Shown piece by piece: positions 8,760 through 17,545 of a stretch of DNA of 64,000 nucleotides. The DNA lies in contig JBNJFP010000001.1 in assembly GCA_051746985.1 (NCBI GenBank), forward strand, positions 88,645 to 152,644, read 5' to 3'. Within the stretch, counting starts at the first letter, position 1, and the number at the start of each line of letters is the position of its first letter. Under the pieces are notes generated by a model, which ran no database searches, was not told where the DNA came from, and saw only the letters and a list, made by a program, of their open reading frames with translations. The position numbers were made by a program, and so were the translations under genes. This stretch comes from Fodinibius sp051746985. GTDB taxonomy: Bacteria > Bacteroidota > Rhodothermia > Balneolales > Balneolaceae.

Positions 8760-9710
8760 ATGAATCTTCGCGAGCGAACACAACAAGTGCGGGAGTATGC
8801 CCTCCGATTAGGGTTTAATGCGTGCGGATTTGCAAAAGCTGGTCGGCTCGAAAAGGAAGAACGCCGGTTGCGCGAGTGGCTGAATCAGGATCGGCACGGA
8901 ACGATGGGGTGGATGGAGAATCATTTTGACAAACGGGTTGATCCCACTAAGCTCGTCCCCGGATCAAAGTCGGTAGTTTCGGTTATTGGAAGTTATTTTC
9001 ATCCTGATCATGAACCACAAATGCAGCAAGAAGGAGAACCCAAGATTGCCAAATATGCGCAGGGACGCGATTATCACAAAGTGTATAAAAAGAAGCTTAA
9101 AAAGCTGTTCGCTTATACCGAAGATCTTCTGGGCGGTTTAGAAGGCCGGGTTTTTGTGGATTCCGCCCCCGTTTTGGATAAAGCCTGGGCGGTGCGATCG
9201 GGGTTGGGATGGATGGGCAAAAACTCGAATATCCTCAATAAAAACATGGGGTCGTTCTTTTTTATCGGTGAGATGATTGTGGATGTCGAATTCGTTTATG
9301 ACGCTCCGGTTACCGATCACTGTGGCAGCTGCACGCGTTGCATCGACGCCTGCCCTACCAACGCCATTTATGAACCCTACCGCGTGGATGCTACCAAATG
9401 TATTTCATATTTGACGATTGAACTTAAGGAGGAAATCCCAAAAGAACACCGTCAAGATTTAGGCGAATGGATGTTCGGCTGTGATATCTGCCAAGACGTG
9501 TGTCCCTGGAACCGCGATGCCACCTATGGAGCAATGGAAGACCTTTTTCCCCGTGAAAAGCTACTCAATCACGATATTAATTTTTGGGAAGAGTTGGACA
9601 TTCCCCGCTACGATACCCTATTTGAGGGCAGCGCTATCCGCCGGGCAAAGTTTGAAAAGTTCAAGGATAATGTCGCTGCTGTGTCTGAAAATGTGAACCG
9701 TGAGATGTGA
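8760..9710 (+). CDS. queG: Epoxyqueuosine reductase
   Basis: Cobalamin- and iron-sulfur-dependent reductase making queuosine from epoxyqueuosine in the wobble position of tRNA. At 316 residues it fits the family without the C-terminal HEAT extension. The N-terminal domain carries HGTMGWMENHFDKRVDP, and two 4Fe-4S motifs follow: CGSCTRCIDACPTNAIY (about 191-207) and CDICQDVCPWNRDA (about 241-254). The signature VFVDSAPVLDKAWAVRSGLG binds the cofactor region. A possible -7 element TACCTTTG lies at 8709-8716. It converges with the sigma factor gene. Confidence 0.95.
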   Translation: MNLRERTQQVREYALRLGFNACGFAKAGRLEKEERRLREWLNQDRHGTMGWMENHFDKRVDPTKLVPGSKSVVSVIGSYFHPDHEPQMQQEGEPKIAKYAQGRDYHKVYKKKLKKLFAYTEDLLGGLEGRVFVDSAPVLDKAWAVRSGLGWMGKNSNILNKNMGSFFFIGEMIVDVEFVYDAPVTDHCGSCTRCIDACPTNAIYEPYRVDATKCISYLTIELKEEIPKEHRQDLGEWMFGCDICQDVCPWNRDATYGAMEDLFPREKLLNHDINFWEELDIPRYDTLFEGSAIRRAKFEKFKDNVAAVSENVNREM

Positions 9711-9763
9711 AATAACAAACCTACCTGTGATAATAGCAGACGCCTAACGTTTTACATCTGCTA

Positions 9764-10402
9764 TCAAAACCGATCCTTCTTATCTTTCAGCGCTTTATAC
9801 AGTAGCTCTCTTGCTCTAAAGATGTGAGCTTTAACTGTCCCCAAAGGGGCGTCCAGAATATCAGCAATCTCTTGGTAACTTTTCTCCTCCATGTGACGCA
9901 ATTCAATCACCTTTCGGTACTTCTCCGGAAGGTCATCAATAGCATGTTGTACAATCTTCTGCCGTTGCTTGCGAATGATATCTCGGTCTGTTGCTGCAGA
10001 TTCATCCGGCAGCTGCATCTCCATTTCACCATCACGGGTTTTCATCGGCTTGTCAATGGAAAGCGTTTTAAGCTTCTTTTTGCGGAGGTAATCAATGGTG
10101 TGATTGGTTGCAATGCGGTACAACCAGGTTGAAAATGCGTAATTGGTGCTGTAGGTATTTAAGTTATCGAATGCCTTAACAAATGCCTCTTGCACCAAAT
10201 CTTCAACCTGCTCTTTATCCTTAACCATTTTCAAGATATGGAAATAAAGAGCACGCTCGTATTTATCTACCAATTTTTTATACGCCTTTTCATCTCCGCC
10301 CAGTGCTTTCTCTACCAGCACATCATCCTGCAGGCTACTCTCGGAGGCATTTTCGCGAGGCGATTCTGTTGTCTTTGAATTTGATGAATTTGTGTCAGAC
10401 AT
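9764..10402 (-). CDS. RNA polymerase sigma factor, ECF subfamily
   Basis: Sigma-70 family factor that directs RNA polymerase to its promoters. Region 2 is seen in LVDKYERALYFHILKMVKD, VEDLVQEAFVKAFDNL and STWLYRIATNHTIDYLRKKK; region 4 in LPEKYRKVIELRHMEEKSYQ and EIADILDAPLGTVKAHIFRA. I chose the ATG at 10402 (MSDTNSS) rather than 10426 because a TAnnTTTG element on the minus strand at 10444-10451 would put the transcript start only about ten bases before 10426. No anti-sigma factor gene is adjacent, so its signal is unknown. A hairpin (9733-9764) lies at its 3' end facing queG. Confidence 0.9.
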   Translation of the reverse strand: MSDTNSSNSKTTESPRENASESSLQDDVLVEKALGGDEKAYKKLVDKYERALYFHILKMVKDKEQVEDLVQEAFVKAFDNLNTYSTNYAFSTWLYRIATNHTIDYLRKKKLKTLSIDKPMKTRDGEMEMQLPDESAATDRDIIRKQRQKIVQHAIDDLPEKYRKVIELRHMEEKSYQEIADILDAPLGTVKAHIFRARELLYKALKDKKDRF

Positions 10403-10426
10403 CCCTGAAAAGAGATAGGAAAACAT

Positions 10427-10717
10427 TATGATTAATTTCGGTTCAAACTTAGCAAAAGTGACGCTTTATTCCCATTCTTATCAATATATTATTGCGCTCA
10501 CTCAGCTTTACCTCAATTCTTTAGCAGGGTTTATATCTCCTAACGCTTATTTGGGGATGATTTTTGCAGATGAAATAAAAATTGAACTCCTTTTTAAAAA
10601 TTTTTCGTATATAATCTGTAAGGATTGCTTTACCAAAGTATCTTACATACGAAGTAAAATCAGTATCATCATATGATGATCTCTCTCAAGACAAATCAAA
10701 AATAAAATAATATAACG
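10427..10717. promoter_or_regulatory. Divergent spacer between sigma factor and gap gene
   Basis: 291 bases, AT-rich. On the minus strand a perfect TAnnTTTG word (TAAGTTTG, 10444-10451) fits a -7 element for the sigma factor; no TTG element at the usual spacing is seen. On the plus strand TATAAT lies at 10609-10614, about 100 bases before the truncated gene. No gene is supported here. Confidence 0.35.
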
Positions 10718-10782
10718 ATGAAAAAACTACTCACATACGGATGCTTAATTTTGGGGATGGTATTCTTTTCTAATTCAAATGC
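10718..10782 (+). CDS. Secreted protein, only signal peptide visible (cut by assembly gap)
   Basis: The first 21 codons read MKKLLTYGCLILGMVFFSNS then Asn and the first bases of the next codons, a clear signal peptide. The rest is lost in the 100-base N run. A stem-loop terminator begins six bases after the gap, so the missing DNA probably contains the rest of this gene and its stop. Length and function cannot be told. Confidence 0.6.
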
Positions 10783-10882
10783 NNNNNNNNNNNNNNNNNN
10801 NNNNNNNNNNNNNNNNNNNNNNNNNNNNNNNNNNNNNNNNNNNNNNNNNNNNNNNNNNNNNNNNNNNNNNNNNNNNNNNNNN
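10783..10882. other. Assembly gap (100 N)
   Basis: Exactly 100 undetermined bases, the conventional length for a scaffold gap of unknown size. It cuts a gene just after its signal peptide. Confidence 0.98.
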
Positions 10883-10887
10883 TTTTT

Positions 10888-10917
10888 AAAAGGCGTTCCA
10901 AATGGGACGCCTTTTTT
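10888..10917 (+). terminator. Intrinsic terminator
   Basis: Stem AAAAGGCGTTCC / GGGACGCCTTTT (one G-T pair), loop AAAT at 10900-10903, tail of six T. It lies directly after the assembly gap and fits the end of the gap gene. Confidence 0.85.
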
Positions 10918-11115
10918 ATTTTGTGTTGTTGATCAAAATACTGCCCTGACGAATACCACCGGTTGAGGTAACCAACTAAGTCACAGCTTCCAAAAAAACT
11001 TACAAACAAAAATTAGTAAAATTAACCGGTTTAAATTAATTTGATAGAAGTTAAGAGAGTCTACATATAAAATACGCCCAATAACAGGGTTACCAATAAT
11101 TAAATAAACAATTCT

Positions 11116-11661
11116 ATGAAGAGAACAATAAAAATTGCCATTCTCATATTTGGACTATTTTTAACCTATAATACACACCTGCAGGCTCAAGATATTAAAC
11201 TTGGCGGCGGCCTTGTACTAGGTACCGGTGTTTTTGAGTTTGATGACGTTGATAATGACCTAGGACTACGCGTAGAAGGTCTATATTCTATAAATGAAGA
11301 AATTAGAACGTCAGCCGATCTCACCTATTTCTTTCCAAAATCAGAAGGAGACGTAGATGTTTCGTTATTAGGGGTCAACATAAATGCCCACTACATTTTT
11401 TATAACGAAGATGGGGTGACCGCCTATGGATTAGGAGGACTGAATATTGCTGTAGTAACTGTTGATACGCCCTCCCAAACTGTATCTGGATTCGGCACTT
11501 TTGGAGGATCGGATTCGGAAACGGAAGTGGGGCTAAACCTCGGGGGTGGGGTGGAATATATGCTTGATTTTGCCGATCTCTTTGGTGAAGCTAAAATTGG
11601 TGGATTGGCCGGTGATGCCGATCAGTTTGTGCTTGCAGTTGGATTACGATTTGGACTATAA
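11116..11661 (+). CDS. Small outer-membrane beta-barrel protein
   Basis: 181 residues with a signal peptide (core about 7-18, cleavage near LQAQ) followed by alternating polar/aromatic strands (IKLGGGLVLGTGVFEF, LRVEGLYSI, IRTSADLTYFFP, AYGLGGLNIAVV, GLNLGGGVEYML) and a final QFVLAVGLRFGL strand ending in Leu after Phe-Gly. This is the pattern of an eight-stranded OmpA/OmpW-like barrel. Ligand and role are unknown. It stands alone, with about 230 bases between it and the terminator upstream. Confidence 0.75.
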   Translation: MKRTIKIAILIFGLFLTYNTHLQAQDIKLGGGLVLGTGVFEFDDVDNDLGLRVEGLYSINEEIRTSADLTYFFPKSEGDVDVSLLGVNINAHYIFYNEDGVTAYGLGGLNIAVVTVDTPSQTVSGFGTFGGSDSETEVGLNLGGGVEYMLDFADLFGEAKIGGLAGDADQFVLAVGLRFGL

Positions 11662-11704
11662 CTTTGAAGATCAGATAGTAGCGTTTTCTATCCGCTAAAC
11701 GCCA

Positions 11705-12616
11705 CTATTTGTTAAATAACACACCATGACGAATGCCCCCGGTGGAAGTGAACATTTCTTCAAAACCATACTTTTTCATAAACTCATCAAGTATCAACAA
11801 TCCAGCCAAAAAGATATCTGCCCTGCCCTTTAGTACCTGTGGGTATCGCATTTCAATCTCTGCCGAAGAATGCTGCATAAATTCATCCATATAACTGTTA
11901 ATTGATTGTCGAGATAACACATAGCCCGACAACAGGTTGCTGTTATAGCTATCCAACCCCTTGTCGATACATGCCAGTGAAGTAACCGTCCCCGCTACCC
12001 CAATAAGCCGGGATCCACCCGCAAAATTAAATTTATACTCTCCCAGCATAGTTTTAATAGATTTTCTGCAAACTATAATCTGGTCTTCGGTGGGAGGATC
12101 CTCATTCAAAAAACGCTCGGTAAATCGTACGCATCCCATGTCAAAAGAGTAGCGATCGCTTACCGTTTTTCCACCCATGGCAATTTCGGTGCTGCCACCC
12201 CCAATATCGACAATCACATTTTTATGGTCTGAAATCTCCTCAGAAAGCACACTTAAAGCCCCTGTAAAAGTGTATTGCGCTTCCTCCATCCCACTTAACA
12301 CTTGTGGTTTAAGCCCAGTCTGTTCCTCTACAACAGCCAAAAAATACTCCCGGTTTTGAGCATCACGCACTGCGCTGGTTGCTGTTACGAAAATCTGTTC
12401 TAAAGTGGAATATTGTTCTTTGATGATCTGCTGATATTCCTGTATTGCTTGAATAACGCGCTGTATAGCTGCCTCAGAAAGGCGACCCGACTCATCAACG
12501 CCCGCTCCCAGCCTGGGGATCCGCTGCTGCTCGTCAATAACTTTAAATCTGCCTTCGTCCATTTTTCCGACCAAAAGCAAAACCGTATTCGTGCCTATGT
12601 CTATTGCAGCGTTCAC
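11705..12616 (-). CDS. Ppx/GppA-family phosphatase (exopolyphosphatase-like)
   Basis: 303-residue ASKHA-fold phosphatase acting on polyphosphate or pppGpp. It has the N-terminal phosphate loop AAIDIGTNTVLLLV (residues 3-16), the second loop VIVDIGGGSTEIAMGG, and a conserved C-terminal GVAGTVTSLACIDKGL adenosine-type segment. It is the short form lacking the C-terminal HD-like domain of E. coli Ppx. Its ATG overlaps the prmA stop by four bases, so it is the last gene of the tatA-gatA-SDR-cyclase-prmA-ppx operon. Confidence 0.9.
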   Translation of the reverse strand: MNAAIDIGTNTVLLLVGKMDEGRFKVIDEQQRIPRLGAGVDESGRLSEAAIQRVIQAIQEYQQIIKEQYSTLEQIFVTATSAVRDAQNREYFLAVVEEQTGLKPQVLSGMEEAQYTFTGALSVLSEEISDHKNVIVDIGGGSTEIAMGGKTVSDRYSFDMGCVRFTERFLNEDPPTEDQIIVCRKSIKTMLGEYKFNFAGGSRLIGVAGTVTSLACIDKGLDSYNSNLLSGYVLSRQSINSYMDEFMQHSSAEIEMRYPQVLKGRADIFLAGLLILDEFMKKYGFEEMFTSTGGIRHGVLFNK

Positions 12617-13455
12617 GCTTTTACCTTTTTAGCCTCAATGGCAATCCATTCATTCTCCTGAGAAATATGAGTGATAGCATACTGCTTTTTTAGGATGGGG
12701 AGAACCGTCGCTTTATCCTTTTCAAGCAGTCCCGACAAAAGCAGAAATCCTCCTTTTCTTACGGCCTTATCTAATCCTTCAAATAATTCCATAATAATAT
12801 TACACTGAATATTAGCGAGAACAACATCGGCGGTCATGCCTTTGGGAATTACTTCTATGGAACCCTTTTTTACCTCAATTTGATCAGCCACGTCGTTAAG
12901 AAAAATATTTTCCTTCGTATTTGAGATACTCCACTCATCAATGTCGAAGGCAAACGCCTGCGATGCCCCCAGTTTTATAGCAGCAATGGATAAAATGCCC
13001 GTCCCCGTGCCGGCGTCAATAACAGAATTTCCCTCATTTAGTACCTCTGGAAGGCGTTGCAACATTAAGCGAGTGGTCTCGTGATAACCGGTGCCAAATG
13101 ACATTTTGGGATCAATCTCCAGCAAGATTTTATCACCCGGCACATCTTCATTCGACCAAGTTGGCTTGATAAAAAATTGTCCCACCGATTGAGCCCTTAT
13201 GGTTTCTTCCCACTGCTGATTCCAGTTCTGATCTGCAACAACTTCTTCGGTTTCAATAAATCCATCTCCCGGATAGGCCCCCAGCAACAAATCAATTTGT
13301 TCTCGATCACTTACACTAAAATGCTCTTTTTGTATATAGGTAATAATTTGATTTTCCCGCTGCTCAAAACCATCAAAATCCATATCGAAAAGCTCGGCAA
13401 TAAGACTCTCCTGATACTCGTCAGAAACTTGTATAACCAACTTAATATACTTCAT
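12613..13455 (-). CDS. prmA: Ribosomal protein L11 methyltransferase
   Basis: Trimethylates ribosomal protein L11 using SAM. 280 residues. The N-terminal substrate-binding domain (about 1-95) is followed by the catalytic domain: DPKMSFGTGYHETTRLML, SAM motif VIDAGTGTGILSIAAIKLGA (about 143-162), AFDIDEWSISNTKEN, and the NPPF-equivalent VLANIQCNIIMEL. The upstream gene ends six bases before its ATG, and it overlaps ppx downstream, so it is translationally coupled within the operon. Confidence 0.93.
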   Translation of the reverse strand: MKYIKLVIQVSDEYQESLIAELFDMDFDGFEQRENQIITYIQKEHFSVSDREQIDLLLGAYPGDGFIETEEVVADQNWNQQWEETIRAQSVGQFFIKPTWSNEDVPGDKILLEIDPKMSFGTGYHETTRLMLQRLPEVLNEGNSVIDAGTGTGILSIAAIKLGASQAFAFDIDEWSISNTKENIFLNDVADQIEVKKGSIEVIPKGMTADVVLANIQCNIIMELFEGLDKAVRKGGFLLLSGLLEKDKATVLPILKKQYAITHISQENEWIAIEAKKVKA

Positions 13456-13461
13456 ATCCTG

Positions 13462-14457
13462 TTAATTGGATTCAGTGTCTGAGGTATTTATCCGATTATA
13501 AGTAAGTTCGGCTACAACCTGTCCTACTGCTTGCATGGTCGATTTGCTGATGACATCAATATCATCCTCATGGGTATGCCAATAGGGAGCAAATTTAGCT
13601 CCATTATCGCCCACTTCATGCCGAATAATATTGATCATGGGGATACCCGCCATTTTATTGACAATAAGGTGATCATCGGAAATACTATTTCCTTCTTGGG
13701 GGATAAAAAACGAATCATATCCCTTATCATCTGCAATAGCCCACACCTCGTTCACCAGCTCGGAGGCAAACTGCATCGAATAACCCTCTTTGGGAAAACG
13801 AGCCCCCTCTCCTCCCACCATGTCCAGCAAAATGCCAAAGCGGGGAGAATATCCTTTCACGGGGGGATTTTCTGCCCAGTGACGTGATCCCAAAAAGTAA
13901 TGATCCAGATCGCCTTCTTCGCCATAATCTTCCCCGTCAAACAAAACGATATCTACCCCAATGGGCGGCGGTTGCTTTTCAAACTGTCGGGCAAGCTCCA
14001 GCAGTACAGCTACTCCGCTGGCCCCGTCATCTGCACCAAGAATGGGCTGGTCTTCGTTTTTCGAATCTTCGTCCGCCTTCGGCCGCGTATCCCAGTGGGC
14101 ACTTAACATGATGCGATCACTACTTTGTGGATTAAAAGCTGCAATCACATTGGCAAGGGCAAGCGTATCACCATCATAACCGGTGGTGGTAAATTCCTGA
14201 GAAAAAACATTCGCCTGTCCGGCATAGCTGCGCAGCTTTTGTACCAAATATTCTTTGGTCTGCCGATGACCTTCGGTATTGGGATTTCTCGGTCCATACG
14301 AAAGCTGCTGCTCAACAAAATGGTAGGCACTGTCGGCATTAAATTGGGGAACGTCATTACCCTGCTCTTTGAAATGAAATTCATCATTTTGATCGGTCCC
14401 ACAGGAAGCAAAAAGAATCCCTCCAATTAGTGCGAGGTATAAACAATATTTATGCAT
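13462..14457 (-). CDS. M28-family lipoprotein, glutaminyl-peptide cyclotransferase type
   Basis: Predicted zinc enzyme converting N-terminal Gln to pyroglutamate on exported proteins, like Porphyromonas glutaminyl cyclase. I start it at 14457, where MHKYCLYLALIGGILFASC gives a lipoprotein signal with lipobox FASC; the longer frame to 14565 adds an unrelated N-terminus. Catalytic segments: LSAHWDTRPKAD, GADDGASG (zinc Asp), LFDGEDYG (zinc/catalytic Glu), GSRHWAENPP, and YWHTHEDDIDVIS (zinc His). The HWDTRP and DGEDYG forms favour cyclase over aminopeptidase. It overlaps the SDR stop by eight bases, so the two are coupled. Confidence 0.85.
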   Translation of the reverse strand: MHKYCLYLALIGGILFASCGTDQNDEFHFKEQGNDVPQFNADSAYHFVEQQLSYGPRNPNTEGHRQTKEYLVQKLRSYAGQANVFSQEFTTTGYDGDTLALANVIAAFNPQSSDRIMLSAHWDTRPKADEDSKNEDQPILGADDGASGVAVLLELARQFEKQPPPIGVDIVLFDGEDYGEEGDLDHYFLGSRHWAENPPVKGYSPRFGILLDMVGGEGARFPKEGYSMQFASELVNEVWAIADDKGYDSFFIPQEGNSISDDHLIVNKMAGIPMINIIRHEVGDNGAKFAPYWHTHEDDIDVISKSTMQAVGQVVAELTYNRINTSDTESN

Positions 14458-15220
14458 CGTCTCTGTGAACCATCGTTGATGATGACTGGGCAACCGGAAA
14501 AACAATAGAATCCATAATATTAACGTGGGGCGGACGGCTTGCGATAAAATGAACAATCTCTGCAATATCTTGGGCTACAAGTGGCTTTAGGCCGTCATAA
14601 ACCTCCGATGCCTGATCTTTATCACCGTCAAAACGCACCTCGCTAAACTCCGTTTCCACTAATCCCGGCGAAACCATACTTACCCTGACATTGGTACCGT
14701 GAAGATCTTTTTTCGTGGCTTCGGTAAACGCTTTAACAGCGTGCTTTGTGGCACAATATACCGATCCTCCGGGATAGCTTTCGTGCCCCGCAATCGACCC
14801 AATGTTAATTACATGACCAGTATTTCGTTCCTTCATCTGAGGAGTAATCAGCCGGGTCATCGTGAGCACGCCTTTAATGTTTACATCAATCATGGCATCC
14901 CAGTCCTCGGTATCGGCATCATAAACCGAATCAACCCCTTTGGCTAATCCCGCATTATTGACCAGTATATCTACGGGTTGATCCAGTTCCGACAAAAACT
15001 GCTTAGCTTTCTCACGATTACGAACATCAAACGGTGCCATGACTACAGAGATTCCAAAATCCTCCTCAAACCGGTCTTTCAAATTCTGTAATCTTTGCTC
15101 ACGCCGCCCATTTAACACCAGATGACACCCTGACTCGGCAAACAAAGCAGCAGTGGCTTTACCTATTCCTGAGGTGGCACCAGTGACAAATGCCCATTTA
15201 TTCTCTAAACGATTAATCAT
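14450..15220 (-). CDS. Short-chain dehydrogenase/reductase, YdfG-like
   Basis: 256-residue NAD(P)-dependent oxidoreductase. The Rossmann motif is TGATSGIGKA (about 15-24), followed by NGRREQRL (Arg after strand 2 suggests NADP), NNAGLAKG, Ser in INIGSIAG, and the active-site YCATKHAVK. The pattern is that of the YdfG group, which reduces 3-hydroxy acids such as serine or 3-hydroxypropionate, but substrate cannot be fixed. It sits 11 bases after gatA and overlaps the cyclase gene. Confidence 0.87.
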   Translation of the reverse strand: MINRLENKWAFVTGATSGIGKATAALFAESGCHLVLNGRREQRLQNLKDRFEEDFGISVVMAPFDVRNREKAKQFLSELDQPVDILVNNAGLAKGVDSVYDADTEDWDAMIDVNIKGVLTMTRLITPQMKERNTGHVINIGSIAGHESYPGGSVYCATKHAVKAFTEATKKDLHGTNVRVSMVSPGLVETEFSEVRFDGDKDQASEVYDGLKPLVAQDIAEIVHFIASRPPHVNIMDSIVFPVAQSSSTMVHRDDA

Positions 15221-15231
15221 AATGCAAAGGT

Positions 15232-16767
15232 TTATTCATCAAGCTGCTCGACCAAACGGGCAGCATTAAATAGTTTTCCTTCCTCAAATGTGTCGGCCAT
15301 AAATTGCATACCATACGGCATTCCGTTGGAGTGAATACCACCGGGAATACTAATTCCACAAATGCCCGCAAGGTTGGCAGAAATGGTGTAAATATCATTC
15401 AGGTACATTTGCACTGGGTTATCCTGGTTGGCACCAAGCTCAAAAGCGGTAGTAGGTGCTGTCGGTGAAACAATCACATCCACTTCTTCAAAAGCGTCGG
15501 TAAAATCCTGCTTAATTAACCGACGCACTTTCTGTGCTTTGGCGTAATAGGCATCATAATAACCGGCGCTCAACACATAAGTGCCCAGCATAATGCGTCG
15601 CTTTACCTCTGGACCAAACCCTTCGGTACGGCTCTTTTTGTATAGCCGAATGAGGGACGAATCCATGTCCTCAAGTGCTTCGGCCAGCGATGGCTTATCA
15701 TCAGCATCAGCCTTTTTGATTTGCTCTTCGATCGCCTCCCGTTCTTCCTTAAGTTCTTGCTCTACTTCTTTAATATCTGCGCGGTGACCATAACGGATGC
15801 CATCATAACGTGCTAAATTGCTTGAAGCTTCGGCCGTAGCCAAAATATAATAGGTGGCAATGCCATACTTCATGTGTGGAAGGTGGATGGGAACCAATTC
15901 GGCCCCGGCTTGCTCGAGCTCATTGAGCTTATCTTTTATACCATCGCGGATTTCGTCATCCAGCCCATCGCCAAAATACTCTTCCGGCACTCCAATTTTA
16001 ATATTGGGATTGGCATCCTTCACAAACTGCTGATAGTTGGGTACGGTGCGGCTTGATGAGGTATTATCGTTGGGATCTGCCCCTGCTATTACCTCCAGCA
16101 ATCGTGCGGCATCTTCCACGCTGTGAGTAAGCGGACCAATGCAATCGAACGAAGACGCAAAAGCAATAAGCCCATGGCGGGATACGCGTCCATACGTGGG
16201 TTTTAATCCCACTACCCCACAATACGATGCCGGTTGACGGATTGACCCTCCGGTATCGGAACCGAGCGATGCCGTACAAAATTCAGCGGCTACGGCAGCG
16301 GCACTACCTCCCGACGATCCCCCGGGAACACGAGAAGTATCAGCAGGATTTTTGGTAGGTCCAAAGATGGAATTTTCCGTGGACGATCCCATGGCAAACT
16401 CATCCATATTTAGTCGTCCCAACAAAATGGCATCTTCCTCGCGAAGTCGTTCTACCACCGTAGCATCATAAACGCTTTCAAAATTTTCCAAAATATGTGA
16501 TGCGCAGGTAGCTGGCTTGTCTTTTTCACAAATCAAATCCTTAACGCCGATGACCATACCAGCCAGTTTCCCGGCAGATCCATCGTCAATACGCTGCTGA
16601 ATCTGCTTTGCACTATCTAAAGCAGTTTTCTTGTCGATATTAACAACAGCATTTACTTCGTCGTTGCGTGATTCAATATTTTGGATGTAAGATTCTACTA
16701 CGTCAGAAAGTGAGGCTTCTCCGGATGTAATGGCTTCTTGAATCCGGCTAAAATTTGTAAAACTCAA
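15232..16767 (-). CDS. gatA: Asp-tRNA(Asn)/Glu-tRNA(Gln) amidotransferase subunit A
   Basis: Glutaminase subunit of the GatCAB complex that converts Glu-tRNA(Gln) or Asp-tRNA(Asn) to the amidated form. 511 residues. The amidase-signature catalytic triad is visible: Lys in GMVIGVKDLIC (about 77), cis-Ser in VPGGSSGGSAAAVA (about 157) and nucleophile Ser in LGSDTGGSIRQPAS (about 176-180). The C-terminal IPGGIHSNGMPYGMQFMA is typical. A charged Lys/Glu insert lies at about 330-370. gatB and gatC are not in the window. It follows tatA by 27 bases. Confidence 0.95.
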   Translation of the reverse strand: MSFTNFSRIQEAITSGEASLSDVVESYIQNIESRNDEVNAVVNIDKKTALDSAKQIQQRIDDGSAGKLAGMVIGVKDLICEKDKPATCASHILENFESVYDATVVERLREEDAILLGRLNMDEFAMGSSTENSIFGPTKNPADTSRVPGGSSGGSAAAVAAEFCTASLGSDTGGSIRQPASYCGVVGLKPTYGRVSRHGLIAFASSFDCIGPLTHSVEDAARLLEVIAGADPNDNTSSSRTVPNYQQFVKDANPNIKIGVPEEYFGDGLDDEIRDGIKDKLNELEQAGAELVPIHLPHMKYGIATYYILATAEASSNLARYDGIRYGHRADIKEVEQELKEEREAIEEQIKKADADDKPSLAEALEDMDSSLIRLYKKSRTEGFGPEVKRRIMLGTYVLSAGYYDAYYAKAQKVRRLIKQDFTDAFEEVDVIVSPTAPTTAFELGANQDNPVQMYLNDIYTISANLAGICGISIPGGIHSNGMPYGMQFMADTFEEGKLFNAARLVEQLDE

Positions 16768-16794
16768 TGGATTAGAAATGGATTTTAATTAGTC

Positions 16795-17007
16795 TTACTG
16801 CTTTTTTTCGGTATTATTGTCAGAGTCGGAGTCAAACCCTTCGTTTTGTCCTTCTTCGAGCTCTTTTTTTATCTCATTGGAGGCTTTTTTAAACTCCTTC
16901 ATACCCTGACCGAGTCCCCGGGCTAATTCAGGAATACGTTTAGCACCAAAAAAAAGAAGTATAGCCAAACCAATAATCAGAATCTCCATTCCGCCGAAAC
17001 TTCCCAT
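16795..17007 (-). CDS. tatA: Twin-arginine translocase TatA/E subunit
   Basis: 70-residue pore-forming component of the Tat export system. The N-terminal helix GGMEILIIGLAILLFFGAKRIP (residues 5-26, shown as GMEILIIGLAILLFFG) ends in the conserved FGAKRIPELARGLGQG hinge, followed by an amphipathic helix and an acidic, disordered tail. First gene of the gatA-ppx operon. No tatC is nearby. Confidence 0.93.
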   Translation of the reverse strand: MGSFGGMEILIIGLAILLFFGAKRIPELARGLGQGMKEFKKASNEIKKELEEGQNEGFDSDSDNNTEKKQ

Positions 17008-17200
17008 AATAAATTGCTTAGTTTAAAGTTTACAATTATGAACCAAGAAGATAACAATAAATTATTAGACCTTTGAGTATTTAGATAGAAAAAATAATTG
17101 CTTTTTCATTAAAATTTGACTTGAATTTAATGTGTCGAACCTTTTTATAGATAGGTAAGATTTTATTTGAACTTTAAAAAACAAAACAGAACTACTTTTT

Positions 17201-17455
17201 ATGATTTGGACTGTTGAATTAGCAGCCGTTTTAGATGATGCACCGTTTCCCGCTACACGCGATGAACTTATTGAATGGGCCGAACGCAATGGAAGTCCCC
17301 AACAGGTGCTCGATAACTTATATGAACTTGAAGAAATTGAACAAGGTGAAGATGTAGTCTATGAGAGCATGGAAGATATCTGGCCTGATTATATCGGTAA
17401 AGAAGATTTCTTCCACAACGAAGATGATGAAGGATTTGACTACGATGATGTTTAA
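17201..17455 (+). CDS. DUF2795 domain-containing protein
   Basis: 84 residues. The N-terminal 60 residues (WTVELAAVLDDAPFPATRDE, LIEWAERNGSPQQVLDNLYE) match the small alpha-helical DUF2795 domain; the tail is very acidic (EEIEQGEDVVYE, FDYDDV). Biochemical role is unknown. A strong terminator follows at 17483-17518, so it is monocistronic. Confidence 0.85.
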   Translation: MIWTVELAAVLDDAPFPATRDELIEWAERNGSPQQVLDNLYELEEIEQGEDVVYESMEDIWPDYIGKEDFFHNEDDEGFDYDDV

Positions 17456-17482
17456 CTTCTGAGCTCTTGGAACAAGTTTTAT

Positions 17483-17518
17483 AACGGTTGCATGATTTTT
17501 CATGCAACCGTTTTTTTT
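17483..17518 (+). terminator. Strong intrinsic terminator
   Basis: Perfect 12-base stem AACGGTTGCATG / CATGCAACCGTT with loop ATTTTT (17495-17500) and a run of eight T (17511-17518). Ends the DUF2795 transcript. The ATG at 17492 sits inside its left arm. Confidence 0.92.
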
Positions 17519-17545
17519 GAACCATATAAGCGTATTAGCAGCCTT

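Noticed and set aside
9733..9764. Hairpin between queG and the sigma factor gene
   Set aside because: Eight-base arms but a long 16-base loop and no T run; terminator role is doubtful.
10428..10676. 82-codon frame upstream of the gap gene
   Set aside because: Low-complexity hydrophobic sequence in an AT-rich spacer that overlaps the sigma factor promoter.
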